DNA of 64,000 nucleotides from DASVTR01 sp036382855 (GTDB lineage: Bacteria > Acidobacteriota > Blastocatellia > Pyrinomonadales > Pyrinomonadaceae), in contig DASVPO010000017.1 of assembly GCA_036382855.1 (NCBI GenBank), positions 58,174 to 122,173 of the forward strand, given 5' to 3'. The notes beneath the pieces were generated by a model, which did not search any database, was not told the origin of the DNA, and saw only the letters and a list, made by a program, of their open reading frames with translations. The position numbers were made by a program, and so were the translations under genes. Each line of letters starts with the position of its first letter. Positions within the stretch are counted from its first letter, which is position 1. Of the stretch, positions 9,630 through 18,295 are shown in pieces.

Positions 9630-10676
9630 ATGGCCTTTAAATCAATCTTCAGTCTGTTCTCAAGCGATCTGGCAATTGACCTCGGCACAGCCAACACGCT
9701 CGTTTATGCGAAGGGGCGCGGCATTGTTGTCTCCGAGCCGTCAATCGTCGCCATCAACAAAATAACCAACGCGGTCGAAGCCGTCGGGCGCGACGCCAAA
9801 GAGATGCTCGGCCGCACGCCCGGCAACATCGTCGCCATCCGCCCGATGAAAGACGGCGTGATCGCCAACTTTGAAGTGACGGAGAAGATGCTTCAGCACT
9901 TCATACGCAAGGCCCATAACGGAAAGACGTGGGTTAGCCCTCGCGTCGTCATCGGCATCCCTTCTGAAATCACGCAGGTCGAGCGCCGCGCCGTCGAAGA
10001 CTCCGCCTACCGCGCGAAGGCTTCCGAAGTTTATCTGGTGGAGGAAGCGATGGCGGCGGCCATCGGCGCAGGTCTTCCCATCACAGAGCCGCACGGCAAC
10101 ATGGTCGTTGACATCGGCGGCGGGACGACAGACATCGCCGTGATTTCCCTTTCCGGCATCGTCTATTCGCGCGCCGTGCGTGTGGCGGGCAACGAGATGG
10201 ACGAAGCGATTACGCAGTACATCAAGCGCAAGTACAACCTCTTGATTGGCGAGCGCACCGCCGAGCAGATTAAGATTTCGCTCGGCTCAGGCTTTCCTCT
10301 CGACGAGATGCTCTCAATGGAAGTGCGCGGGCGCAACCTCATCGAAGGCATCCCGAAAACCATCTCCATCACGGACGAAGAGATACGCGAAGCCCTTGAG
10401 CCGTCAGTCTCAACAATCGTCAACGCGGTACGCGTCGCGCTCGAACGCACGCCGCCGGAGTTATCCGCAGACATCGTAGAGCGCGGCATTGTGCTCACGG
10501 GCGGCGGCGCGCTCCTGAAGAATCTGGACCGGCGTCTCTCGATTGAAACGGGCCTGCCCGTCTCTTTGGCCGAAGACCCGCTCTCGTCCGTCGTGCTCGG
10601 CACAGGCAAGATGCTCTCCGACTTCAACCTCCTGAAGCGCGTGAAGTGGGACAACACGCTGACGAGCGGGATGTAA
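9630..10676 (+). CDS. mreB: Rod shape-determining protein MreB
   Basis: Bacterial actin homologue of 348 residues that polymerises under the inner membrane and guides the cell-wall elongation machine. The actin-fold nucleotide motifs are intact: DLGTANTLVY (about residues 17-26), the phosphate 2 motif DIGGGTTDIAVIS (about 160-172) and the adenosine motif LTGGGALLKNLD (about 288-299). Length and sequence are canonical. It is the first gene of the mreB-mreC-mreD-mrdA-rodA cluster. Palindrome B begins four bases after its stop codon. In this gene order MreB is usually made in excess of the later products, and an element at its 3' end would suit that; this is inference. Confidence 0.98.
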   Translation: MAFKSIFSLFSSDLAIDLGTANTLVYAKGRGIVVSEPSIVAINKITNAVEAVGRDAKEMLGRTPGNIVAIRPMKDGVIANFEVTEKMLQHFIRKAHNGKTWVSPRVVIGIPSEITQVERRAVEDSAYRAKASEVYLVEEAMAAAIGAGLPITEPHGNMVVDIGGGTTDIAVISLSGIVYSRAVRVAGNEMDEAITQYIKRKYNLLIGERTAEQIKISLGSGFPLDEMLSMEVRGRNLIEGIPKTISITDEEIREALEPSVSTIVNAVRVALERTPPELSADIVERGIVLTGGGALLKNLDRRLSIETGLPVSLAEDPLSSVVLGTGKMLSDFNLLKRVKWDNTLTSGM

Positions 10677-10680
10677 AAAG

Positions 10681-10748
10681 AAGTGATGAGTGATGAGTAA
10701 TGAGTAGAAAGCAACTGCTCTTAACTCATCACGCATCACTCATCACTG
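10681..10748. repeat. Heptamer-armed palindrome B (mreB-mreC gap)
   Basis: The left arm is made of GTGATGA units (GTGATGA, GTGATGA, GTAATGA) and the right arm of CTCATCA units, around the centre AAAGCAACTGCTCTT. It fills nearly the whole mreB-mreC gap, ending five bases before the mreC ATG. No Shine-Dalgarno sequence is left in front of mreC. Confidence 0.8.
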
Positions 10749-10753
10749 TTTTT

Positions 10754-11656
10754 ATGGCAGTAAATCGCACGCAAAAAGAGATCCGGCAGCGCGCGCCTTG
10801 GTGGCTGGTGGGGTTGCTCTTCGGGAATCTCGCGTTGATGTCGTATGACGCGCGCGACGATGTGACGAAGCAGCGCTTGATTCGCGTCTGGGCGCAGGCC
10901 GTCGCATCGCCGTTCCAGCGAGCGACGAGCGGTGCGGGCGGCGCGGGCGTCAGTTTCTTTCAGAAGATAGCAAGCTGGCGCACGGCCGTTGCGGAGAATG
11001 AACAACTCAAGCAGCGCGTCGCGCAGTTGGAGACAGAGGTCAGGCAGGCGCGCATAGACCATGTGGAAACCGAGCGCTTGCGTGCGATGCTCGACTTGAA
11101 GGAGAAGAGCGAATACCAGTTGATTCCGGCTGCGGTCATCGCGCGCGACCCGTCCTTGTGGTTCAATACGGTGACGATTAATCGCGGCAGTTCTTCGGGC
11201 GTCGGGCTGAACATGCCGGTCGTGATGCCGGGCGGAATCGTGGGGCGCGTTGTGGCGACCAGCCCATGGACGGCGCAGGTGATGCTGATCACGGATGACA
11301 AGTCGGCTGCGGGTGCGGCCGTCGGCCAGCTTGGCGAATCCTCTGCGCTCGGCTCGGTTCGCGGCCTCGGTGAAAACGGCTTGCTTGAGATGCGTTATGT
11401 TTCGGGTCTGGCCGAAGTCAAGGTCGGCGACTTTGTGGTCACCACAGGTCAGGACGGTATCTATCCACAGGGTTTGAACGTGGGAACGGTGGTGGAAGTT
11501 AAAAGCGGTTCTGCTACAACTCCGCACACGATTCATATTAAGCCCGGAGCGCGCATTGATTCGCTGGAAGAGCTGGCCGTTTTGCAGTATCGTCCGCCGC
11601 AACGTCCCGCGCCGGACCAGACGCTGCCGAATGTAGACAAGGGAAGAAAGCAGTGA
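10754..11656 (+). CDS. mreC: Rod shape-determining protein MreC
   Basis: Bitopic periplasmic scaffold of the elongasome, 300 residues from the ATG at 10754. The longer in-frame start at 10700 would translate the repeat arm into a meaningless LLLTHHASLIT leader. One transmembrane segment (about residues 16-32) is followed by a coiled coil (about 75-112, NEQLKQRVAQLETEV) and the MreC beta domain with MPVVMPGGIVGRV and TGQDGIYPQGLNVG. MreC links MreB inside to PBP2 and RodA. The TGA stop (11654-11656) is contributed by the first heptamer of palindrome C. Confidence 0.95.
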   Translation: MAVNRTQKEIRQRAPWWLVGLLFGNLALMSYDARDDVTKQRLIRVWAQAVASPFQRATSGAGGAGVSFFQKIASWRTAVAENEQLKQRVAQLETEVRQARIDHVETERLRAMLDLKEKSEYQLIPAAVIARDPSLWFNTVTINRGSSSGVGLNMPVVMPGGIVGRVVATSPWTAQVMLITDDKSAAGAAVGQLGESSALGSVRGLGENGLLEMRYVSGLAEVKVGDFVVTTGQDGIYPQGLNVGTVVEVKSGSATTPHTIHIKPGARIDSLEELAVLQYRPPQRPAPDQTLPNVDKGRKQ

Positions 11657-11731
11657 TGAGTGATGAGCTATGAGCGATGAGTGACAAGCTGTTGTCTTAA
11701 ACTCATCACTCATCACTCATCACTCATCACT
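11652..11731. repeat. Heptamer-armed palindrome C (mreC-mreD gap)
   Basis: The left arm repeats GTGATGA, the right arm CTCATCA four times, and the centre is GACAAGCTGTTGTCTT. It uses the same heptamer as copies B and D. It includes the mreC stop codon and ends 15 bases before mreD. Confidence 0.82.
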
Positions 11732-11746
11732 TTTTTACTGTTGTAA

Positions 11747-12298
11747 ATGCGTCAACTGAAAATCGCGTTAGTCCTGTCGCTGGCCCTAATCCTGCAATCA
11801 AGTCTGGGCGTTATCTGGCGTCCACTTACGTACATTGACCTGCCGCTCATCGTGGTGGTCTATTTCGCACTGCAACGCGACGCCTTACAGGCTTTAATCA
11901 TCGGCGTTGCGGCGGGCCTTGCGGCAGACGCTCTCGGCGGGCCGAAGAGTTTGCTGGGGGCTGCGGGTTTTTCCAAGACGCTGACGGCCTACCTGATAGT
12001 CAGCCTCGCGACGCGCGTTAATATTGACAACCCTCTGGCGCGTATTCCCGTCTTAGCAGGGGCGGCCCTTTTTGACGATACGGTTTATGTGCTGCTCCAT
12101 CGCATGCTCAATCAGCCGCTCGACTACAGGTTTATAGACCGCGCGCCGCTGAAGCTGATTTCGACGACCATTGTCGGCACGCTAATCCTCTACGCGCTCG
12201 ACCTCTTCTTCAGCGAACGCGCAAGACAACGCCGCCAGTTGGCCTTCCGGCGCAGGGTCGCACGCCGCAGCCCCTTAAAGCTGAGGCGAAGAAAGTAG
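11747..12298 (+). CDS. mreD: Rod shape-determining protein MreD
   Basis: Small polytopic membrane subunit of the elongasome, 183 residues with about five to six hydrophobic helices. It fits MreD in length, position between mreC and mrdA, and features such as the early YIDLPLIVVVYFALQRD segment and a small-residue-rich GVAAGLAADAL stretch. The C-terminus is strongly basic (RRRVARRSPLKLRRRK), which would hold it on the cytoplasmic side. MreD is poorly conserved in sequence, so the call rests mostly on context and topology. No Shine-Dalgarno sequence is visible between the palindrome and the ATG. Confidence 0.9.
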   Translation: MRQLKIALVLSLALILQSSLGVIWRPLTYIDLPLIVVVYFALQRDALQALIIGVAAGLAADALGGPKSLLGAAGFSKTLTAYLIVSLATRVNIDNPLARIPVLAGAALFDDTVYVLLHRMLNQPLDYRFIDRAPLKLISTTIVGTLILYALDLFFSERARQRRQLAFRRRVARRSPLKLRRRK

Positions 12299-12425
12299 AC
12301 AGGAATTTCAGTTTCCGGCTTCAAGTTTACGGATAAAGCCGGAAGATTTGTTGTATATTCGAGTTGGCGCGGGTTGCGTGGGCGGCAGCGCCGGAAGCTG
12401 AAGACTCAAGAGCGAAGACGGTCTG

Positions 12426-14333
12426 ATGAAATTCGAGGACGAATCGCAAAACTTGCGCGTGCGTTTGCGCGTGATACAGGTGTTGGTGCTGCTGTTGCTG
12501 GCTGTGCTCGGCATCAGGCTCTACGTGTTGCAGGTGGTCAACGGGCGGCGCTACGCCGAGCGCGCGGAGAACCAGCGCATACGGCTGCTGCCGATACCTG
12601 CCCCCCGCGGCGTCATCTTCGACCGCACAGGCAAGCACGTCCTTGTTGACTCGCGCCCCATCTACAACGTCATCATGTCGCGCGAGGACATCAAAGGCAA
12701 AGACTTCTCCGCGATGGTCGGGCCGCTCTCCGATGGACTCGGAATAGAGCCTGACGCCTTGCGCGAACGCTTCGAGCAGGTCAGAACTCAGCCCGCCTTC
12801 GAGTCTATTCTCATCAAGGAAAATGCCAACGCAGCCGACATCGCGTGGGTCGAAGCGCACATGCTCGAACAACCCGAACTGCGCGTCGAGCAGCAACCGC
12901 AGCGCCGTTATCCTGAAAACGGCACGCTCGCACACGTGCTCGGCTACGTCGGGGAAATCAGCCCGGAACAGCTAGAGCAGCCGCGCTACAAAGAGAAGGG
13001 TTATAAGGCGGGCGACATCATCGGCAAGGAGGGCCTTGAGGCCGTCTATGATGATTACCTGCGCGGACGCGACGGCTATCGTCGCGTAGTGGTTGACAGC
13101 CGCGGCCACATACAGAGCGAGATAGAGGTCGTACAGCCGCAGCCGGGGCAGGATATGGTGACGACCATTGACGTTGACTTGCAGGAGGCCGCCGAAGAAC
13201 AACTGCGCAACTCTCCATCGAAGCGCGGCGTCATCGTCGCGCTTGACCCGAACAACGGCGAAATCTTAGCGATGGCCTCCGCTCCGTCCTACGACCCGAA
13301 CCTCTTCTCGCAGCGCATCGCCACCAAAGAGGGCCGACGCGAGTATGCCGCGCTGCTGACAGACCCTAAGACGCCGCTCTACAATCGTGCGATTCAGGGC
13401 CGCTACCCGCCCGGCTCGACATGGAAGATACCGCTTTCCATCGCCGGACTGGAACAGGGCGCGATTACGACTAAAAACTCAAACCTCCTATGCGGCGGCG
13501 GCATCACCATCGGCAACAAGTTTACGCGCTGCATGAACAGCCACGGCACTCCCGCGCTCGACTACGCCATCACGCACTCATGCGATGGTTACTACTACCG
13601 TCTCGGCCTGAAGCTCGGCGTTGACGGCATGATGAAGATGGTTGACGAGTTCGACCTTGACAAGCGTACGGGCATTGACCTGCCGCACGAGCTTATCAGT
13701 TGGACGCCTAATTACTGGAAACCGAAACTGGAAGCGCGCGGAGAAGCCTGGAAAGACATACGCACGGTCTACGCTTCCATCGGGCAGGACACGGTCGCCG
13801 TCACACCGCTGGCGTCTTTGCGCGCCGTCGCTGCCATAGGCATCGGAGGCCGCATGTACGTGCCGCATCTGGCGAAGGAGTTCAGGGCCGTGTCTGCCAT
13901 CGGCGAGCCGGATTCGCCCGATTACCGTCCGTTGCGCCCTGCGCGCGGTTTTGACCGACCCGACCCGAAGATTATTCCGATTACTCCCGAACACCACGAC
14001 CTCGTCGTTAAAGGTATGTGGGGAGTGGTCAATGGCGGCGGAACGGCGGGCAGAATACGCCTCGCCGGCTTCGACATCGCTGGCAAAACGGGCACGGCGC
14101 AGGTCGTCGGCCTCGGCAAAGATACGGGCGAGAATAAAGACCACGCGTGGTTCGTCTCCTACGCGCCCGCCTACAAGCCTGAGATAGCCGCCATCGCGCT
14201 CATCGAAAACGTTGGCTTCGGCGGCACTCACGCAGCGCCCGCAGTCCGCGCCCTCTACGACGTTTACTATCGCAAGACACGCGGCGAAGAACCGCCCGGC
14301 TCACAACAAATCGCACAACTGAAAAAACAGTGA
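12426..14333 (+). CDS. mrdA: Penicillin-binding protein 2 (elongasome transpeptidase)
   Basis: Class B transpeptidase of 635 residues that cross-links peptidoglycan during elongation. The N-terminus has one membrane anchor (about residues 18-38), then the PBP dimerisation domain beginning near APRGVIFDRTG. The transpeptidase domain carries the catalytic SxxK tetrad in PPGSTWKI (about residue 330), the second motif as SCD (about 384; SxD is usual for PBP2), and KTGT in AGKTGTAQV (about 553). The order mreC-mreD-mrdA-rodA is the classical one. The stop TGA at 14331-14333 falls in the first heptamer of palindrome D. Confidence 0.95.
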   Translation: MKFEDESQNLRVRLRVIQVLVLLLLAVLGIRLYVLQVVNGRRYAERAENQRIRLLPIPAPRGVIFDRTGKHVLVDSRPIYNVIMSREDIKGKDFSAMVGPLSDGLGIEPDALRERFEQVRTQPAFESILIKENANAADIAWVEAHMLEQPELRVEQQPQRRYPENGTLAHVLGYVGEISPEQLEQPRYKEKGYKAGDIIGKEGLEAVYDDYLRGRDGYRRVVVDSRGHIQSEIEVVQPQPGQDMVTTIDVDLQEAAEEQLRNSPSKRGVIVALDPNNGEILAMASAPSYDPNLFSQRIATKEGRREYAALLTDPKTPLYNRAIQGRYPPGSTWKIPLSIAGLEQGAITTKNSNLLCGGGITIGNKFTRCMNSHGTPALDYAITHSCDGYYYRLGLKLGVDGMMKMVDEFDLDKRTGIDLPHELISWTPNYWKPKLEARGEAWKDIRTVYASIGQDTVAVTPLASLRAVAAIGIGGRMYVPHLAKEFRAVSAIGEPDSPDYRPLRPARGFDRPDPKIIPITPEHHDLVVKGMWGVVNGGGTAGRIRLAGFDIAGKTGTAQVVGLGKDTGENKDHAWFVSYAPAYKPEIAAIALIENVGFGGTHAAPAVRALYDVYYRKTRGEEPPGSQQIAQLKKQ

Positions 14334-14452
14334 TGCGTGATGAGTAATGAGTGATGTGCAAGAGATTTCCTCTTATCATCCGTCAACTGTTTCTTATCAC
14401 TGCTTTACTCATTACTCATCACTCATTACTCATCACTCATTACTCATCACTG
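14329..14452. repeat. Heptamer-armed palindrome D (mrdA-rodA gap)
   Basis: The largest copy. GTGATGA-type heptamers are on the left. The centre is less regular and contains CAAGAGATTTCCTCTT. At least seven CTCATCA/CTCATTA heptamers are on the right, ending four bases before the rodA ATG. The right arm is longer than the left, as if the heptamer array had expanded. It contains the mrdA stop codon and leaves no room for a Shine-Dalgarno sequence for rodA. Confidence 0.8.
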
Positions 14453-14456
14453 AATC

Positions 14457-15578
14457 ATGGTCGCAATTTTAGAGAAACGGACGCTCAGAGATTTCGATTG
14501 GCTGCTGGCGGTGCTGGCGGTAGTGATAGTGTTTTTCGGCACTTGGCAGATTCGCAACGCGCAGCCCGAAGAGACCTACTGGCAAAAGCAACTCATCGGC
14601 CTCGGCATCGCGCTCGTCGCGATGCTCGCCATCTCTCTAACGGACTATCGCAAGCTCGTCCATATCGCGCCCGCCTTCTATATTTTCGGGCTGGCGCTCT
14701 TGGCGCTCGTGCTCGTGCCCGGAATCGGGATGCGGATTCACGGGCAGCAGGCTTGGATTAAGATGCCTGTGGTCGGGCAGTTTCAGCCGTCGGAGTTTGT
14801 AAAGATTCCGACAGTGCTGATGCTGGCTCGCTACTTCGGCAGGCATCGTCATGGGCCTTTGAATCTTAAAGAGATGGTTATCGGCGTCGGCATTCTCGCC
14901 TTGCCCGTCGGGTTGATTCTGCTTGAGCCTGATGCGGGCCAAGCATTGACCTATTTTCCGTTGCTCGGCGTCGTGCTTTTTCTGTCTTCGATTCGGATGC
15001 GGGTTGTTCTTGCCGTCATCGTCTTAAGCGTCGCTCTCATCCCAGCCGGTTATTACGTCGGCGTCAAGACTGGGAAAATCAAAGACTATCAACAGCAGCG
15101 CATCATGGCTATCCTTGACCCTGAAAGCGCCGACCCGCGCGGCTACGCTTATCACACGATTCAGTCAATGGTGACAATCGGCAAGGGTGGGCTGACGGGC
15201 TCGCAATCCTCGTCGGAGTATTCGCAGAGCCGACTGAAATTCCTGCCCGAGCCGCATACTGACTTCATCTTCGCCGTGACGGCGGAATCAACGGGCTTTC
15301 TAGGCTGCATTCTTCTCCTCGTGGCCTACGCGCTACTGCTCTCGCGTCTCATATCTGGAGCGCGCCGCGCGCCCGACCGCACGGGCATGCTCGTCATCAT
15401 GGCGATTGTCGGCGGCATGGCCTTCCAACTCTTCATCAACATCGGCATGGCGCTCGGGATGCTGCCCGTCATCGGCGTGCCGCTGCCGCTGATGAGCGCC
15501 GGCCTCTCCTCCGTGCTCGCCACCTTCATCGCCATCGGCTTCGCCATCAGCGTCCAACTGCGTCGGTTTGTTAATTAG
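14457..15578 (+). CDS. rodA: Peptidoglycan glycosyltransferase RodA
   Basis: SEDS-family polymerase of 373 residues with about ten transmembrane helices; it polymerises lipid II and works with PBP2. The characteristic stretches are present: QAWIKMPVVGQFQPSEFVKI, LEPDAGQALTYFPLL, the extracellular-loop region GKGGLTGSQSSSEYSQSRLKFLPEPHTDFIFAV, and GVPLPLMSAGLSSVLATF near the C-terminus. The acidic residue in the LEPD motif is the essential one in the family. It is the last gene of the operon. Palindrome E follows 53 bases after the stop codon and may end the transcript. Confidence 0.96.
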   Translation: MVAILEKRTLRDFDWLLAVLAVVIVFFGTWQIRNAQPEETYWQKQLIGLGIALVAMLAISLTDYRKLVHIAPAFYIFGLALLALVLVPGIGMRIHGQQAWIKMPVVGQFQPSEFVKIPTVLMLARYFGRHRHGPLNLKEMVIGVGILALPVGLILLEPDAGQALTYFPLLGVVLFLSSIRMRVVLAVIVLSVALIPAGYYVGVKTGKIKDYQQQRIMAILDPESADPRGYAYHTIQSMVTIGKGGLTGSQSSSEYSQSRLKFLPEPHTDFIFAVTAESTGFLGCILLLVAYALLLSRLISGARRAPDRTGMLVIMAIVGGMAFQLFINIGMALGMLPVIGVPLPLMSAGLSSVLATFIAIGFAISVQLRRFVN

Positions 15579-15630
15579 ACTTGTACGTAGCGCGCGAGAC
15601 AACTAACGGCAGAAGACGCAGAGCAAGATA

Positions 15631-15713
15631 GGAAAAGGGTAAGAGGGTAAACGGGTAAAGGGAAGACAAGCTGCCTTCCTTTTTACCTCTTACCCTCTTA
15701 CCCTTTTTCCCCT
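15631..15713. repeat. Heptamer-armed palindrome E (after rodA)
   Basis: The left arm repeats AGGGTAA-type heptamers and the right arm TTACCCT-type heptamers, around the centre GACAAGCTGCCTTCC. It lies between the convergent genes rodA and uvsE. The T- and A-rich outer parts could serve as a two-way terminator. Confidence 0.8.
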
Positions 15714-15750
15714 TCTCGATGCCTCCTGCGGTTAAAGTTTTGCTACCTCG

Positions 15751-16677
15751 TCAGGCGGCAAGCCATTCGGCTTGTAGTTTCTCAATCGCCAACTCTTTGT
15801 GCTTGGCTTCGACCTCTATCCAAGGCGCGTTGCGGAAGGCTGCGGGCATCGTTTCGATAAGGTCGCTGTGGTGTCTATCGGTGAGGGATTCGCGACCGTT
15901 GGAGATGTGAACGAGTTGCCATTCGGGCACGGGCCATGTCGTGCGTGCTGACTGAACCATACGGCTGACGCTCTCGTGGTTGTAGCTATCAAGTTTTTCG
16001 TGGACTAGATGATGATGCGCGTCGAAGACCATCGGCACGCCCGCTGCGCGACAGACTTCGAGTATCTCCCCGGCGCTGTAGCTATACTCGTCGTTTTCAA
16101 AAGCGATGCGTGAGCGCACATTGAAAGGCAGACGATTGATTGTCTCAACAAGTCGTTCGCTTCTTCCGCCCTTCCCGCCGTGAATCTCTATGAGCGCCCA
16201 GGGTGAGCGCGGCAATTCGAGCAAGTCCATGATGCGCGCGTGTGTTTCCAGAATCTTGATGCTGTTGGCGATTGTCTGGGGCGAATCCGAGTTGAGCACG
16301 ACGAACTGGTCCGGGTGCAGCACCAGACGCAGCCCCAGATGCTTTGCGCGCGTGCCTGTCTCGCTTAACTCGCGGCTGAATTCTTCAAGGATGCCTGCGC
16401 CCTGTTCGTCGTCCGCGAAGGGGAAGAGGCCGGAGGTCATCCTGTAGAGCTTGATGTTGCGCTCGGAGCAATAGTCGAGCGCCTTGTTTAAGCGCGAGAG
16501 ATTTTCCGTGTAGAGTTGGCGGAGCATCTGCTTTTGCTCGCCCGCCTCAAACTGCAAGAGGCGCTTGCGCGTTAGCGCGCGATAACGCACGGCGTCGGAG
16601 TTAGTAATGCAGACTAAACCGAGTTGAGGCGCGTTGCCATTAAGATTATTCAAACTCACTGAATTACGCTTTCCCAT
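15751..16677 (-). CDS. uvsE: UV damage endonuclease UvdE/UvsE
   Basis: Metal-dependent endonuclease of 308 residues with a TIM-barrel fold, which nicks DNA 5' to UV photoproducts and starts excision repair independently of UvrABC. Family signatures are clear: QLGLVCITNSDAVRYRALTRKR at the N-terminus, YRMTSGLFPFADD, RLVLHPDQFVVLNS, LIEIHGGKGGR, RIAFENDEYSYS and MVFDAHHHLVH, which together contribute the metal-binding His, Glu and Asp residues. The start overlaps the 3' end of the upstream DUF4385 gene by 14 bases, so the two are probably co-translated. Confidence 0.95.
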   Translation of the reverse strand: MGKRNSVSLNNLNGNAPQLGLVCITNSDAVRYRALTRKRLLQFEAGEQKQMLRQLYTENLSRLNKALDYCSERNIKLYRMTSGLFPFADDEQGAGILEEFSRELSETGTRAKHLGLRLVLHPDQFVVLNSDSPQTIANSIKILETHARIMDLLELPRSPWALIEIHGGKGGRSERLVETINRLPFNVRSRIAFENDEYSYSAGEILEVCRAAGVPMVFDAHHHLVHEKLDSYNHESVSRMVQSARTTWPVPEWQLVHISNGRESLTDRHHSDLIETMPAAFRNAPWIEVEAKHKELAIEKLQAEWLAA

Positions 16678-17161
16678 GTTCGTACTTGTCCAGATGCTCC
16701 TGCCTCAATTGATTGTAAACGGGGTCTGACTTAACAATATCAAGATGCTGTTTGAAGATTTTCGAGCTTTCGAGTTTTCCGTAATCTCTCTCAAAGGGCG
16801 CGACCTCTCTTCCCCATGCTCCGCTCTGGCCCTTGCGCTCGACGGGCACAGGGCCGACGTACTTTTTGCCGGTCCTGTGGTTGAAATAACGCAGGCTGCG
16901 AGTCCAGCCCATTTGCAGAAACTTCCGCGCCATGTCCATGCCAACGAAGTCGCGCGCAGTTCTGTATTGCAGGTAAAGCTCGTAAATCTTCCCGGCCGAC
17001 TGGCGCGCGATGTCCGGCGTCCTGAAACGCCAGTGTGGCAGAATCTCGCTCTTGTACGGCTCGACGCTCAAGACTCCCTGCTCGCCTTTGCCAACGCGAT
17101 ATAAATCTGGACGGGCGCGAAAATCCACTTCACGGAAGTTGAGCTTGTAATCGAACGGCAT
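16664..17161 (-). CDS. DUF4385 family protein
   Basis: Protein of unknown function, 165 residues from the ATG at 17161 (MPFDYKLNFREVDF). An upstream in-frame start at 17248 adds 29 residues (with CCK and cysteine-rich stretches) that do not look like the family. Conserved stretches typical of DUF4385 are visible: YRVGKGEQGVLSVEPYKSEILPHW and FVGMDMARKFLQMGWTRSLRY. It is soluble and basic, with no membrane segments. The 14-base overlap with uvsE on the same strand points to a joint role in DNA damage tolerance, which is inference from position only. Confidence 0.8.
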   Translation of the reverse strand: MPFDYKLNFREVDFRARPDLYRVGKGEQGVLSVEPYKSEILPHWRFRTPDIARQSAGKIYELYLQYRTARDFVGMDMARKFLQMGWTRSLRYFNHRTGKKYVGPVPVERKGQSGAWGREVAPFERDYGKLESSKIFKQHLDIVKSDPVYNQLRQEHLDKYEHGKA

Positions 17162-17394
17162 ATTTCTATTGACCCGAAGTTGTTTACAGCACTTGTATGA
17201 TAAATATATTTCAAAGCCTGTTCGATATTTTTCATCTTTACGTCTCAAGTATTTCTCAACCCGCGTTTATATCCTGTAACCGTACTGATGCGCTCTGGTA
17301 AGCTTGCCGTGGAGGACGACAGCGTTTGCGTTTGACGGTCATTGCTGGTATCAGAGGAGACTAACGGTTAATACGAATGGGAGAAATATTTTTC

Positions 17395-18129
17395 ATGCGC
17401 CTGAAGACTCGCTGCCTTTTAGTGGCCTGCCTGCTCGTCTCTCTTTCTGCCTGCGCGTCGAACAACAGCGCCAACCCGCAGCCCGGCAGCGCGAACACTA
17501 ACTCTTCAAACTCCACGACCGCTCAAACAAACGTCGCGCAGCCGAACGAAGCAAGCGCCAACGCTAACGCCGCTTCGGGTGTGCCAACGGCAAGCCAGCC
17601 GCCCGCGACCGCCGGCATTGATGCCTGTTCGCTGTTGACAACGAATGAAGTCGCAGGGATTCAGGGTGGAGCTATCAAGGAGGCGAAGGGCAATCAGCGA
17701 GGCGACGGCGATTTTCTGATGTCGCAGTGTTTCTACACGGCGGAAGAATTCGTGCGCTCCGTGAGCTTGTCTGTGGTCCAGCCGAATCCGGCCACTCCTG
17801 ATAAGCAGCCGAGGGAATACTTCAACGAAAAGTTTCGCGACGCATTGAAGCCCAAATCGGAGCGCGAGAAAGAGCAAAAGGCGAAGGGGAAAGATAAAGA
17901 GGAAGAGGCGCGCGGCGAAGAGGAGGAAGAAAAAGAGAAACTCACCGTCGAGCGCGTCAGCGGGCTTGGAGAGCAGGCCTACTGGGTGCAGGGTGGGCCA
18001 AGCGCCGCGCTCTACGTCCTGAAGAAAAATCAGTTTCTCATACTGAGCCTCGGCGGCGGCGATTCAGATGCGGTCAAGTTAAAGAAGACTAAAGAACTCG
18101 CCGCTCAAGCTCTCAAGCGTTTGAAATAA
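17395..18129 (+). CDS. Predicted lipoprotein of unknown function
   Basis: Exported lipoprotein of 244 residues. The ATG at 17395 is preceded by GGGAG at a usable distance and gives a standard signal (MRLKTRCLLVACLLVSLSAC) with lipobox LSAC and the acylated cysteine at residue 20. An ATG at 17377 is an alternative start. A Ser/Asn/Ala-rich linker (about residues 21-75) leads to a compact domain starting at GIDACSLLTTNEVAGI, a pattern seen in DUF3558-like or similar lipoprotein domains. Residues about 155-185 form a very charged Lys/Glu segment, likely helical. It is followed by a perfect hairpin facing the convergent SDR gene. Confidence 0.75.
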   Translation: MRLKTRCLLVACLLVSLSACASNNSANPQPGSANTNSSNSTTAQTNVAQPNEASANANAASGVPTASQPPATAGIDACSLLTTNEVAGIQGGAIKEAKGNQRGDGDFLMSQCFYTAEEFVRSVSLSVVQPNPATPDKQPREYFNEKFRDALKPKSEREKEQKAKGKDKEEEARGEEEEEKEKLTVERVSGLGEQAYWVQGGPSAALYVLKKNQFLILSLGGGDSDAVKLKKTKELAAQALKRLK

Positions 18130-18176
18130 CGTCCGGGCAGGATGACTAACAACTCTGGCCTCAGCAGTAGACAGTA

Positions 18177-18231
18177 AAATACACCGGCCGTGTTTTCTAA
18201 CTGACAGTTAGAAAACACGGCCGGTGTATTT
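18177..18231. terminator. Perfect 27-bp inverted repeat, likely two-way terminator
   Basis: Bases 18177-18203 and 18205-18231 are exact reverse complements with a single base between them. The stem has a GC-rich core flanked by A/T-rich stretches. It sits between two convergent genes, as a bidirectional terminator would. Confidence 0.75.
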
Positions 18232-18295
18232 CACGTTCATCCGCAATTCGCTTCCGTCTTGAATCGCAGTCCGCTATTCAACGGCACGCACCATT

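Noticed and set aside
10736..11716. Minus-strand frame of 326 codons
   Set aside because: It is antisense to mreC, which is certain, and its first residues translate repeat arms.
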